A DNA stretch of 64,000 nucleotides from Candidatus Gastranaerophilales bacterium (GTDB lineage: Bacteria > Cyanobacteriota > Vampirovibrionia > Gastranaerophilales > Gastranaerophilaceae). The DNA is taken from assembly GCA_944323925.1 (NCBI GenBank), contig CALUUI010000010.1, positions 1 to 64,000 on the forward strand, read 5' to 3'. Made by a program: the position numbers and the translations under genes. Numbering within the stretch: position 1 is the stretch's first letter; every line of letters begins with the position of its first letter. The notes below the pieces were generated by a model. It was not told the DNA's origin. It saw only the letters and a program-made list of their open reading frames with translations, and did not search any database. Shown piece after piece: positions 54,294 through 62,955 of the stretch.

Positions 54294-55211
54294 ATGAACG
54301 CTAATGCCGAACTTATTGAAAAGATTAACAAATTAAAAAAAGAAAAAAATGCCGTAATCTTAGCGCATTGTTATCAGAATGTTGAAATAGACGAAGTAGC
54401 GGATTTTGTAGGAGATTCTTTATACTTATCAAGACAAGCCGCTAAAACAAATGCTGATATAATTGTATTTGCAGGCGTTTATTTTATGGCAGAAACTGCT
54501 AAGATACTTTCTCCTAATAAAAAAGTCTTATTACCGAGAATGGAATCCGGCTGTCTTATGGCAAATATGATTAACCTAAAACAAATTAAAGAATTCAAAT
54601 CACAACATCCTGATATCCCTGTCGTATGTTATGTAAATTCAACGGCAGAAGTAAAGTCAGAATGTGATATTTGCTGTACAAGCGCTAATGCTGTTGATAT
54701 AGTTCGTTCATTGGGCTGTAAGAAAGTACTGTTTGTACCTGATATGCATCTTGGAGAGTATGTTGGATCAAAACTTCCTGATGTTGAAGTAATTACCTAC
54801 CCGGGGTATTGCCCAACACACGTCAGAATTTTGCCTGAAGATGTTCTTAAACAAAAAGAATTATATCCCAATGCAAAAGTACTATGTCACCCTGAATGTG
54901 CTAAAGAAGTTGTTGAATTATCAGATGTTGTTGGCTCTACTACAGCAATAATTAAATATGCAAAAGAAAGCAGCGAAAAAGACTTTATCATTGTAACAGA
55001 ATTAGGTGTTGTAGATAGGCTAAAACGTGATTTACCTGATAAAAACTTTATTCATGTATCATTTAAAGCCGTTTGTCCTAATATGAAATGGACACATCTT
55101 GAAGATGTATATAACGTACTTTTAAATGAAAACAACGAAATTAACGTTAATCCAGAGTATGCAAAAAAATCCGTTGAAATGATTGAAAGAATGTTAGCTG
55201 TTAATGTTTAA
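54294..55211 (+). CDS. nadA: Quinolinate synthase
   Basis: A 305-residue [4Fe-4S] enzyme that condenses iminoaspartate and dihydroxyacetone phosphate to quinolinate for NAD synthesis. The N-terminus AVILAHCYQNVEIDEVADFVGDS is typical. Cluster Cys residues lie in ESGCLMANM, in CDICCTSANA and in CHPEC. Full length. The end overlaps the convergent membrane-protein gene by 18 bp. nadB and nadC are not in the window. Confidence 0.95.
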   Translation: MNANAELIEKINKLKKEKNAVILAHCYQNVEIDEVADFVGDSLYLSRQAAKTNADIIVFAGVYFMAETAKILSPNKKVLLPRMESGCLMANMINLKQIKEFKSQHPDIPVVCYVNSTAEVKSECDICCTSANAVDIVRSLGCKKVLFVPDMHLGEYVGSKLPDVEVITYPGYCPTHVRILPEDVLKQKELYPNAKVLCHPECAKEVVELSDVVGSTTAIIKYAKESSEKDFIIVTELGVVDRLKRDLPDKNFIHVSFKAVCPNMKWTHLEDVYNVLLNENNEINVNPEYAKKSVEMIERMLAVNV

Positions 55212-56132
55212 TTGCTTACTTTCGTTAGACTTATTACTTTTAAAAGTTGCATCATAACTCTTAAGTCCGGCTTCAACATACTTTCCAATTAACACATTTT
55301 CTACAAAATTATCAATTGGCTTAATCAGCGAACCTAAAGCAATAAACCCGCCAATTGTCTTGATAACCTTGCCTTTAAGCATTTTTCTTACTTGGAATTT
55401 ACTTAATGCAGTTTTAACAGCAACATTTTCAGTTTGACCGCTATTAAGAGCTTTAACATAATCAGAAAAAGGTTTGGTAGTACGGATTTCGTCAGTAGGA
55501 TTTAATAAATTTTTGCGTAACTCAATTAAATCCCAAATGGTGTTTTCTGCATAATTCTTAACTTTTTCTGAATTATCAAATCCAAAAATCTTTTTAAAAC
55601 TACCCTTAATACCTTTAGTATTTTTATAATCAAGGTTATCTACAGTCTGAGAAACAAATTCTGTCACACATTCTTCATCTTTCCCGTCAAAAGCACGCAT
55701 TTTCCCATTTGCAATAAATTGTTCTGCGAGTTTAGAAATTTGTTCTTTAGTATTAAACGAGATTTTATCCTTGGTAAATCTTCCGCCCAAAGAAAAAATA
55801 TCTTGTCCTAAGTGGACTGCAAATACAGGTAAAAGAATACTTGCGAGACCTTGGAAAATAGCTTGTTTCAGGCATCTTCTTGAATCAGGACTATATTCTG
55901 TCTTATCATTCTTATACTTGTCATAAACATCTGCTCCAATATATAACAAAGCAGGAATCCAAGTAAGCGTAGCCGCACCACCAATAACCGGTCTTAAGGC
56001 TTCACCTATTTCATTCGAAAATGCGGCTCCTCTAAGCGGCCAATGCATTAGAGGATCGCTATAGCTTCCTGTTTCAATATTTCTTGTATGGTTATCTGCC
56101 TTAAAATCTATAAAACTTACCGGTTTTATCAT
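55194..56132 (-). CDS. Membrane-associated lineage-specific protein, unknown function
   Basis: A 312-residue protein. It starts with a polar leader containing VSFIDFKADN, then hydrophobic segments near 50-70 (PVIGGAATLTWIPALLYIGADV) and 90-108 (AIFQGLASILLPVFAVHLGQDI), a charged middle and a last hydrophobic stretch near 265-290. It may share ancestry with the protein at 19344 (both place small-residue-rich membrane segments between charged helices), but this is only an impression. AAGGAAAA precedes the ATG. Confidence 0.68.
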   Translation of the reverse strand: MIKPVSFIDFKADNHTRNIETGSYSDPLMHWPLRGAAFSNEIGEALRPVIGGAATLTWIPALLYIGADVYDKYKNDKTEYSPDSRRCLKQAIFQGLASILLPVFAVHLGQDIFSLGGRFTKDKISFNTKEQISKLAEQFIANGKMRAFDGKDEECVTEFVSQTVDNLDYKNTKGIKGSFKKIFGFDNSEKVKNYAENTIWDLIELRKNLLNPTDEIRTTKPFSDYVKALNSGQTENVAVKTALSKFQVRKMLKGKVIKTIGGFIALGSLIKPIDNFVENVLIGKYVEAGLKSYDATFKSNKSNESKQLNINS

Positions 56133-56190
56133 GCTTTTTCCTTCTTAAACTAGACCTACCAGTTTAAATACTAAAATAGTAAATATTTTT

Positions 56191-56240
56191 TTTTGCCTAT
56201 TTTTATAAAAAAATTTACATATTTTAAAAAATAGGCAAAA
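56191..56240. promoter_or_regulatory. Long inverted repeat between divergent lineage-specific genes
   Basis: Perfect 14-bp arms TTTTGCCTATTTTT (56191-56204) and AAAAATAGGCAAAA (56227-56240) are separated by 22 bases. A T-run follows on the plus strand, but no plus-strand gene ends here, so an operator or attenuator is more likely than a terminator. Confidence 0.5.
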
Positions 56241-56268
56241 TTTTTTATTGTTAGATTTATATATCAAT

Positions 56269-56787
56269 ATGAGAATATCTTATAATCATATAAACTATAC
56301 TGCATCGTCTGTTAAAATAAAAAATACAAGAAATCCTATTGAACTATATAGGATGATGAAAATATATTCTAAAGAAAGAAAAGAAAATCATCCAATAATA
56401 AGGGCAATATTAAACAGCCTTGATACTATCCTTTCGAATGGGAAAATGAGACTTGTTAAGGATAATACAGGGAAGATATTGGCAGCATATACTTATAACC
56501 TAAGAAGAAACAGACGTGATGAAAAGAGTATGCATATTGATGCACTGGTAAGGAACAGAAAAAATCCTAAGAGTAAAGAAATCATGCCTGATATATATGA
56601 AGATATGAAACAAATTGCAAATAACAAAAAAGCTAAAGAACTAACTCTTTTTAATTATTTGAAAGACAAAAAACTAAGAGCTAACTATTCAAAACTTGGA
56701 TTTAAAATAGATGAGAGTGTTAAAATACCACAAGCCTTTGTTATGAGAGTAAGAACAAATGAATTTTTAGCAACAAAAATAATTTAA
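56269..56787 (+). CDS. GNAT-like acetyltransferase
   Basis: A 172-residue protein whose layout suggests the GNAT fold: strands KMRLVKDNTGKILAAYTYNL, then SMHIDALVRNRKNPKSKEIM (the usual place for acetyl-CoA binding), and the late YSKLGFKIDESVK typical of motif B. The Q/RxxGxG/A loop is not canonical, so the assignment is moderate. The ATG at 56269 is preferred to an upstream TTG. No ribosome site is visible, and a TATATA box lies five bases upstream. Confidence 0.6.
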   Translation: MRISYNHINYTASSVKIKNTRNPIELYRMMKIYSKERKENHPIIRAILNSLDTILSNGKMRLVKDNTGKILAAYTYNLRRNRRDEKSMHIDALVRNRKNPKSKEIMPDIYEDMKQIANNKKAKELTLFNYLKDKKLRANYSKLGFKIDESVKIPQAFVMRVRTNEFLATKII

Positions 56788-56843
56788 GAAATCTACCCGA
56801 CAAGGTAATGTTCAATAATCAAATTTACTAGTAAACTCATACT

Positions 56844-58235
56844 ATGCAAGATATAAAAAAATATCAAGTCATTGACAGGGGTTATAATGGTGAAGAGTTA
56901 AACACAAGTTTGTGTATATTTACTATCCCCATAAAAGAAAATAAAGATTTTATCCAACAGATAATAAAATCTAATCCGCAAACACAATTTTGGTTATCAA
57001 TAAAAAACATGGAAAAATCCGAAATATTATTAGCAAATAGTATTGGGATAAAAAATGTTATAGAATATCCGATTGACGAATTAGCCGTAAATGCTTATCT
57101 TGATGCAAATAATATTAAAATAATTAAAAACGAGAATTCTGAACAACTATTGGAACCATTAAACGAAATACGGGTAATGGTAGTAGATGATAATACAATG
57201 AACATCCAACTTATAGAAGAAGTGTTACGGGGCTTAGAAATAAATCTTGAAGTTTATACACAACCAAAAAACACAATCGAAAAAATTAAAACAGAAAAAT
57301 ACGATTTATTTTTGCTTGACATATTAATGCCGGAAATAAGTGGGTTTGATATTGCAGATACTATTAAGAACTCTGAAATCAATAAGAATACACCAATAAT
57401 GTTTATAAGCGCATTATCGGATTATGAATACAAATTAGCCGGCTACAATTCAGGTGCATGCTGTTATATAGAAAAGCCTTATGATGTAAGTATTTTAAGG
57501 CATCAAATATATAACATATTAAAAAAAGAAGATATAAAAAAGAAAATTAATAAAGCCAGAGATACATTTTATGCAATGATAACACACGATTTAAAGACAC
57601 CGATAACTGCAGAAATTACAGCATTAAAACTGTTATTAGAAAAAAATTTTGGCGATTTAACAGAAGAACAAAAAGAAATTATTAACGATATCTTAACATC
57701 AGCAAAATTTCTGAAATCTATGACTGACAACTTTCTATGCTCATACAGCCAAAAGAACAAGGAAATAAAGTTAAATCTTAATGATGAAGACTTACTGGAA
57801 ACAATAAAAACCTGTATAAAAGAAACCAAATATCTTTTGAGTGAAAAATCTTTAGAGATAGAATTACAAACAAAACTAAAAAATGCACCTGCTCAAATAG
57901 ATTTAATAGAAATAAAACGTGTAATAACAAATCTGATAGGTAATGCCTCGGATTATGCACCCAAGGGGAGTAAAATAATACTTCAACTCATAAAATCTGG
58001 AGGAGAATATGCATTTTCAGTAACAGATTTTGGTTGCGGAATAACGCTTGAAAATCCAAACGAAATATTTGATGAAAATGTAACATTTGCAAAAGAAAAA
58101 AAGCGAATAGGATTCGGATTAGGACTTTACATAAGTAAGAATATTATAAAAGCGCACAACGGAAGAATCTTTGCGGAGAGTGTGCCGCAAAAATGGACAA
58201 AAATAACATTCACTTTGCCAATACTAAAGGATTAG
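56844..58235 (+). CDS. Receiver-domain histidine kinase (soluble, hybrid order)
   Basis: A 463-residue protein without membrane segments. Residues 1-100 look like a degenerate receiver with no acceptor Asp. A canonical receiver follows at about 110-225 (VDDN and Asp159 in LLDILMPE, Lys in IEKPYD). A HisKA domain has His248 in MITHDLKTPI, and the ATPase domain has NLIGNASDYAPKG, FGCGI and GFGLGLYIS. The receiver-first order suggests control of kinase activity by phosphorylation. Its output partner is unknown. TAAACT lies six bases before the ATG. Confidence 0.88.
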   Translation: MQDIKKYQVIDRGYNGEELNTSLCIFTIPIKENKDFIQQIIKSNPQTQFWLSIKNMEKSEILLANSIGIKNVIEYPIDELAVNAYLDANNIKIIKNENSEQLLEPLNEIRVMVVDDNTMNIQLIEEVLRGLEINLEVYTQPKNTIEKIKTEKYDLFLLDILMPEISGFDIADTIKNSEINKNTPIMFISALSDYEYKLAGYNSGACCYIEKPYDVSILRHQIYNILKKEDIKKKINKARDTFYAMITHDLKTPITAEITALKLLLEKNFGDLTEEQKEIINDILTSAKFLKSMTDNFLCSYSQKNKEIKLNLNDEDLLETIKTCIKETKYLLSEKSLEIELQTKLKNAPAQIDLIEIKRVITNLIGNASDYAPKGSKIILQLIKSGGEYAFSVTDFGCGITLENPNEIFDENVTFAKEKKRIGFGLGLYISKNIIKAHNGRIFAESVPQKWTKITFTLPILKD

Positions 58236-58882
58236 CCTTCCATAATAGCAATACCGCTTGATGTTCCAAGCCGTACTGCTCCTGCTTCAATCATTTTAAT
58301 AGCGGTTTCTTTATCTCTTATTCCGCCTGAAGCCTTAACTTTAATACCATAAAATGAAGCAATATTATACATCACCTTAACATCTTCGAGCTTTGCTCCT
58401 ACACCACCTTTTACAAAACCTGTAGATGTTTTTATAAAATCCGCACCTGCTTGTGCTGCCAATTTTGATGCTGTTACTATTTCTTCTGGGGTTAATAAAT
58501 CTGTTTCTAATATAACTTTTAAAATATGTTCCTTACAAACGTGTTTTACTTGAGCAATATCGGATTTAACATACTCATAATCCCCGTCTTTTAACCTTCC
58601 GGTATTAATAACCATATCAATCTCATCAGCACCACAATTTATGGCTTCTTGTGCCTCAAAAACTTTTGTTGCCGTTGTACAATCTCCAAGAGGAAAGCCA
58701 ATTACTGATACAATTTTAACTCCTGTACCCTCAAGCTCTTTTTTTACAAGCTCTATATTACAAGAATTTACACACACACCTTTAAATTTATATTTTTTAG
58801 CCTCCTTTGCCAAGTTTATAATCTCATCTTTTTTAGCATCTTGTTTTAATAAAGTGTGTTCAATATAACTATTTAATTCCAT
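58232..58882 (-). CDS. deoC: Deoxyribose-phosphate aldolase
   Basis: A 216-residue class I aldolase that splits 2-deoxyribose-5-phosphate to glyceraldehyde-3-phosphate and acetaldehyde. The Schiff-base Lys is in DFIKTSTGF. Other signatures are IEHTLLKQDA, DEIDMVINTG and VKASGGIRD. The end overlaps the histidine kinase gene on the other strand by four bases. It directly follows the secreted-protein gene and is probably co-transcribed with it. Confidence 0.95.
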   Translation of the reverse strand: MELNSYIEHTLLKQDAKKDEIINLAKEAKKYKFKGVCVNSCNIELVKKELEGTGVKIVSVIGFPLGDCTTATKVFEAQEAINCGADEIDMVINTGRLKDGDYEYVKSDIAQVKHVCKEHILKVILETDLLTPEEIVTASKLAAQAGADFIKTSTGFVKGGVGAKLEDVKVMYNIASFYGIKVKASGGIRDKETAIKMIEAGAVRLGTSSGIAIMEG

Positions 58883-59541
58883 TATCTTTCATCCTTCAAA
58901 ATCATAAGTGTATCTCTAAGCTCACTAAGCAAATAATCAAGCTGCAAAGCAATGTTAGCTGGATTATAAACAGACCCTGTAGTTTGATAAGCTAAATATT
59001 TCTTATAAATAACAGCTTCCTCTCTTAACGTTGCAATCGCATCAGTATGTGCACCTGTTTGCTGCAAACTCCTATATCCCGGATAATAACTTTCCGGTTT
59101 CCCGTCATATACCCGTTTTAAATTATCTACTTTAAATTTGAATACTCGTGCTTTTGCTATAAACAACTGATCTGATTCTTGATTTTCAATTGAATCTATA
59201 AGTTTTTCAACATAAGAAATCATATTATTTACATCATTTAAGTAAGCAGAAGTTTTATCAGATTTTAAAATAATATTAACAAATGCCGGATTATCTCTTG
59301 GTGTCGGTTTCAAAGTTGAAGGATCAGTAAAATCTTCATCCGCCTCGTAAATTGGAGTACTAACCTTAGTTTCAGGAACTTTATAATCTTTTTCAAGATT
59401 TGGTAACGTTCCTTTGTATCCGGATTGTTCCATAATATTATCAGACTGATTATTCTCAGATGATTTTTTAAACCAGCTAAAAGAATATACCGGAGTCGAT
59501 AAAATTATAAGGGATATTATTAAAGATAAAACTTTCCTCAT
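58882..59541 (-). CDS. Secreted protein of unknown function
   Basis: A 219-residue protein with a clear N-terminal signal peptide (MRKVLSLIISLIILSTPVYS). A Pro/Thr-rich linker follows, and then a helical C-terminal half from about 85 (VNIILKSDKTSAYLNDVNNMISYVEKLIDSI). No family was recognised. Its stop overlaps the deoC start by one base. A TATAAT box lies six bases before its ATG, giving a leaderless start. Confidence 0.78.
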   Translation of the reverse strand: MRKVLSLIISLIILSTPVYSFSWFKKSSENNQSDNIMEQSGYKGTLPNLEKDYKVPETKVSTPIYEADEDFTDPSTLKPTPRDNPAFVNIILKSDKTSAYLNDVNNMISYVEKLIDSIENQESDQLFIAKARVFKFKVDNLKRVYDGKPESYYPGYRSLQQTGAHTDAIATLREEAVIYKKYLAYQTTGSVYNPANIALQLDYLLSELRDTLMILKDER

Positions 59542-59547
59542 ATTTTT

Positions 59548-59553
59548 ATTATA
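59548..59553 (-). promoter_or_regulatory. -10 box of the secreted-protein/deoC operon, leaderless start
   Basis: TATAAT on the minus strand ends six bases (AAAAAT) before the ATG at 59541. No ribosome site is present, and the -35 match is poor. Confidence 0.62.
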
Positions 59554-59592
59554 ATAATCAAATTCAAAAAATCATCCGTTAACAACATGAGT

Positions 59593-60585
59593 TTAATATG
59601 TTGTCATATCTTCAAAATTTTCCGTATCATTGTAGCTAAACATATGAACGAAAGTATAAAGTACCTCTGCGGCAAACTTAGAAGTTCCAAGTTCTAACAT
59701 TCTCTTAAGAGCATCCCTTGTATTAAAAATATGAATAGGCGTTTTATTGAAAGCCAAGTTATCAAAATAATTACAAACACTTAAAATTTGCGCAGGTTTT
59801 ATAATCCAATCATTAGAAATCCCACGAGGATAACCTGAACCATCGTTATTTTCGTGATGTTCCAAAACTGCCGTGCAAACAGTTTCTGGCATATTATATT
59901 GTTTCAACAAATTATAACCAACAGTAACATGCTGTTTCATTGCATCAGAAACTAAAAGTTCAAGAGAGTTTTCATTTTTAATTCCATCAATATATAATTT
60001 TCCAATATCATGCAATAATCCGGCAATAGTAACATTCCTGCACTCCAAGCTATCAAGCTCCAATCTTCTAGCTATCATGCCGGAAAAAACAGCAACATTA
60101 AGAGGATGACATACTTCGTATTCACCTAAAAACCTTAATTGTGAACCTTTTTTTACTTCTTCTGATACCAGTAAAATGTGTTGTTCGATAATATTTATAA
60201 GCGCTTGTGCATGTTCAAATGCATGATCAAAGGCTTCTGCTTTTAGTAACTCTAATACCTTCATAAAATATAGTTTAATTCTTATTTGAGTTTCGGTATC
60301 AACAACAGCACTTTTATTAATAGGAGTATTAACCTCCATTATATTAAGCGAATCATAGTCAAAATCATATGATAACTTAACTTTTCCTGAATCTTGGGTC
60401 TGTTCTTTTTCAGGTATAATTTCCTGAATTTCTTGGGCATAAATTGTATCATACTGCCTTAATGAAATTAACTTTCCTGGAGTTAAAACTTCACCTGCAG
60501 AAAATAATTTTTCATTCTCGTTTACATAGACATCAAAAGGCAGAATTTTATAATTATTAAGTTCTTTAGTTGTAATAACTTTCAT
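59593..60585 (-). CDS. HD-GYP domain protein, probable c-di-GMP phosphodiesterase
   Basis: A 330-residue protein. The N-terminal 140 residues match no family clearly. The HD-GYP domain follows at about 150-320, with AGLLHDIGKLYIDG (HD), the second His cluster AVLEHHENNDGSGYPRG (HHE plus the GYP motif) and DNLAFNKTP. HD-GYP proteins hydrolyse c-di-GMP, and together with the PilZ protein at 47427 this points to c-di-GMP signalling. It is soluble and is divergent from the two-component operon at 60722. Confidence 0.92.
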   Translation of the reverse strand: MKVITTKELNNYKILPFDVYVNENEKLFSAGEVLTPGKLISLRQYDTIYAQEIQEIIPEKEQTQDSGKVKLSYDFDYDSLNIMEVNTPINKSAVVDTETQIRIKLYFMKVLELLKAEAFDHAFEHAQALINIIEQHILLVSEEVKKGSQLRFLGEYEVCHPLNVAVFSGMIARRLELDSLECRNVTIAGLLHDIGKLYIDGIKNENSLELLVSDAMKQHVTVGYNLLKQYNMPETVCTAVLEHHENNDGSGYPRGISNDWIIKPAQILSVCNYFDNLAFNKTPIHIFNTRDALKRMLELGTSKFAAEVLYTFVHMFSYNDTENFEDMTTY

Positions 60586-60591
60586 AGGATG

Positions 60592-60620
60592 ATTATATAC
60601 TTTTTTTCAAATTTGTACAA
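60592..60620 (-). promoter_or_regulatory. Promoter of the HD-GYP gene, leaderless start
   Basis: On the minus strand TTGTAC (60615-60620), 17 bp and TATAAT (60592-60597) are followed by six bases (CATCCT) and the ATG at 60585. Confidence 0.78.
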
Positions 60621-60686
60621 GCAATTAAACCAAATGGAGGAGCGATATTTCAAAGATATATCTAAACCTTAACAAAATTAAACAAT

Positions 60687-60715
60687 TTGTCTACAGTAAT
60701 TGTTTAAGCTATTAT
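60687..60715 (+). promoter_or_regulatory. Promoter of the two-component operon, leaderless start
   Basis: TTGTCT (60687-60692), 17 bp and TATTAT (60710-60715) are followed by AAAATT and the ATG at 60722. Confidence 0.68.
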
Positions 60716-60721
60716 AAAATT

Positions 60722-62284
60722 ATGAAAGATGGGATGATTGTAGTAGTCGATGATGAAAAAATAGTAACCTCTGCCTTTAAAACCTTATTAATGGTAGAAG
60801 GTTATACTAATGCACATTTTTTTAACAGCCCTAAAGAAGCTCTTTCATTTTTAAAAGATAATCAACCAGCATTAGTAATATCCGATTTTCTAATGCCTGA
60901 GATGAACGGTTTAGAATTTCTATTAGAAGTAAAAGAATTATATCCCGAAGTAAGTAAAATTATTTTAACAGGTTATGCCGATAAAGAGAATGCAATAAAT
61001 GCAATAAATGAAGTCGGGATATACAAATATTTGGAAAAACCTTGGAATAATGATGATTTACTAATAAATATTCGAAACGGTATAGAGAGAAGTTATTTAA
61101 TAACCGAGCTGCAAAAGAAAGTCAGTGAACTTGAAGCAGCAAAAAAAGAACTTGAAAAATATTCTTCATCATTAGAGCAGCTTGTAGAAGAAAAAACAGC
61201 CGATATAATTTTAACCAATGCTAAGTTAAGCGGTATAATAACCCACTGTGCGGACGGAATAATAATCATAGATAAAGACGGAACAATCGAACAAGTTAAC
61301 CCTGCAGTTGAGAATTTAACGGGGCTATCATCAACCAGATTGTGCGGAAACGACATTTCGGAATTTGTATATCATTCTAAATATCCTTTGAAATCATTTT
61401 TAAATACAGAGCAATCCGAAATATATGTTAGAGATTGTTATACAACCAACCCGCTAAGTAACTTTCATACACCTGTCGAGCTCAGTTTTGCAAAATTTAA
61501 TCAAGAAAATCAAGACTCAAAATACGTTTGCGTACTGAGAGATGTAAGCGAACAAAAGAAAGCAGACCGACTGAGAGATGACTTTATAGCAACCTTGACC
61601 CACGATTTGAGAACTCCGCTACTTGCTGCAATCCAGACACTGAAATTCTTCTTGGACGGGTCATTGGGAGCAATTACGGATAAACAAAAGTTACTTATCT
61701 CAACAATGTTAAAAAGTAATGAAGACCTGTTAGGCTTAGTAAACGCTCTATTAGAAGTGTTTAAATATGATGCAGAAAAACTTGTTTTGCAAAAGTCCAA
61801 TTTTGTATTCAATGAACTTGTAACCCAAATTTATAATGAATTAAAACCTTTAGCAGATAAGAAAGAGCTTAACTTTATCTTGAATGATAGTGATGAAGAT
61901 TTAATAATCAATGCCGATAAAACAGAGTTAAGACGTGTAATTTGTAATTTATGCGGTAACGCAATAAATTATACACAACAAAGTGGCGAAGTAAAATTAA
62001 CAATCAAAGCAGAAGAAAACGACTTAATATTTTCAGTAACAGATAACGGACTTGGAATCCCGCAAGAGGATGTACCGAATTTATTCCAAAGATTTTCTCA
62101 AGGAACAAGTATAAAACGTTCAACAGGAACAGGACTTGGCTTATATTTATCAAGGCAGATAATAGAAGCCCACGGGGGGAAAATATGGCTTGATACAATG
62201 TTAAATAAAGGGAGTGAATTTTCATTTCTGCTTACTGATGTAATCGTAAAACGTAATAAAAAAGAAGTAGGAACAGTGGTATGA
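60722..62284 (+). CDS. Receiver-PAS histidine kinase
   Basis: A 520-residue soluble kinase. It has a receiver domain (about 5-120, Asp55 in VISDFLMPEM, Lys in LEKPW), a coiled coil (125-160), a PAS domain (about 165-275, IITHCADGIIIIDKDGTIEQVN), HisKA with His294 in TLTHDLRTPLLA and an ATPase domain (NLCGNAINYTQQ, TDNGLGIP, GTGLGLYLS). The stop overlaps the response regulator start in an ATGA arrangement, so the two are translationally coupled and almost certainly partners. Confidence 0.92.
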   Translation: MKDGMIVVVDDEKIVTSAFKTLLMVEGYTNAHFFNSPKEALSFLKDNQPALVISDFLMPEMNGLEFLLEVKELYPEVSKIILTGYADKENAINAINEVGIYKYLEKPWNNDDLLINIRNGIERSYLITELQKKVSELEAAKKELEKYSSSLEQLVEEKTADIILTNAKLSGIITHCADGIIIIDKDGTIEQVNPAVENLTGLSSTRLCGNDISEFVYHSKYPLKSFLNTEQSEIYVRDCYTTNPLSNFHTPVELSFAKFNQENQDSKYVCVLRDVSEQKKADRLRDDFIATLTHDLRTPLLAAIQTLKFFLDGSLGAITDKQKLLISTMLKSNEDLLGLVNALLEVFKYDAEKLVLQKSNFVFNELVTQIYNELKPLADKKELNFILNDSDEDLIINADKTELRRVICNLCGNAINYTQQSGEVKLTIKAEENDLIFSVTDNGLGIPQEDVPNLFQRFSQGTSIKRSTGTGLGLYLSRQIIEAHGGKIWLDTMLNKGSEFSFLLTDVIVKRNKKEVGTVV

Positions 62285-62955
62285 TAAAAGTTTTACTGGT
62301 AGAGGACCATATATTAGTGAGGATGGGTTTAAGTTTGTTACTGGAAAAGAGTGACAAAATAGAGCTAATCGGCGAAGCAGAAGACGGAATACAGGGAGTA
62401 AGTCTTGCCAAGGAGCTTAATCCTGACGTAATCTTAATGGATATAGGACTACCTGGCATAGACGGTATAAGAGCAACCCGTAAGATTAAAGAACTAAATC
62501 CCCAAATAAAAGTTTTAATTTTTACCTCCCGAGATAGCGAAAAAGATGTATTTGAGGCTTTTGGCGCAGGAGCAGACGGCTATATAATGAAGGGAGCATC
62601 TCCTGAGCAGACTATTTCAGCAATAGAAACGGTAAACTCCGGTGCAGCCTGGCTTGATAGCGCAATTGCAAAACTTGTACTTAACAACATTAATAACCCT
62701 CAACCAAGTCTGTCAAAAAGTGGAGTAACAGAAGTTACAAACTCCAATGCAGGTAAAACTCAGTATGGCTTGACTGATAGAGAAATGGATGTATTAGAAT
62801 TGATGGTAAACGGATTATCTAATAACCAAATAGCAGAAACTCTTGTAATCACAAAAGCGACAGCTAAGGCGCATGTACATAGCATATTACAAAAACTTTG
62901 CGTCGGCTCAAGAACTCAAGCAACAATAACAGCGATGAAAGAGGGACTTGTTTAA
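62281..62955 (+). CDS. LuxR/NarL-type response regulator
   Basis: A 224-residue regulator. It has a receiver domain with Asp54 in VILMDIGLPG and Lys in YIMKGASPEQ, a linker of about 40 residues, and a C-terminal LuxR-type HTH (LTDREMDVLELMVNGLSNNQIAETL, then TAKAHVHSILQKL). It is the likely output of the kinase just upstream. The stop codon overlaps the next ATG by one base (TAATG). Confidence 0.94.
   Translation: MIKVLLVEDHILVRMGLSLLLEKSDKIELIGEAEDGIQGVSLAKELNPDVILMDIGLPGIDGIRATRKIKELNPQIKVLIFTSRDSEKDVFEAFGAGADGYIMKGASPEQTISAIETVNSGAAWLDSAIAKLVLNNINNPQPSLSKSGVTEVTNSNAGKTQYGLTDREMDVLELMVNGLSNNQIAETLVITKATAKAHVHSILQKLCVGSRTQATITAMKEGLV

Noticed and set aside
56191-56246. Rho-independent terminator on the plus strand
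   Set aside because: The shape fits (14-bp stem and T-run), but the only gene to the left is transcribed away from it, so there is no transcript to end.
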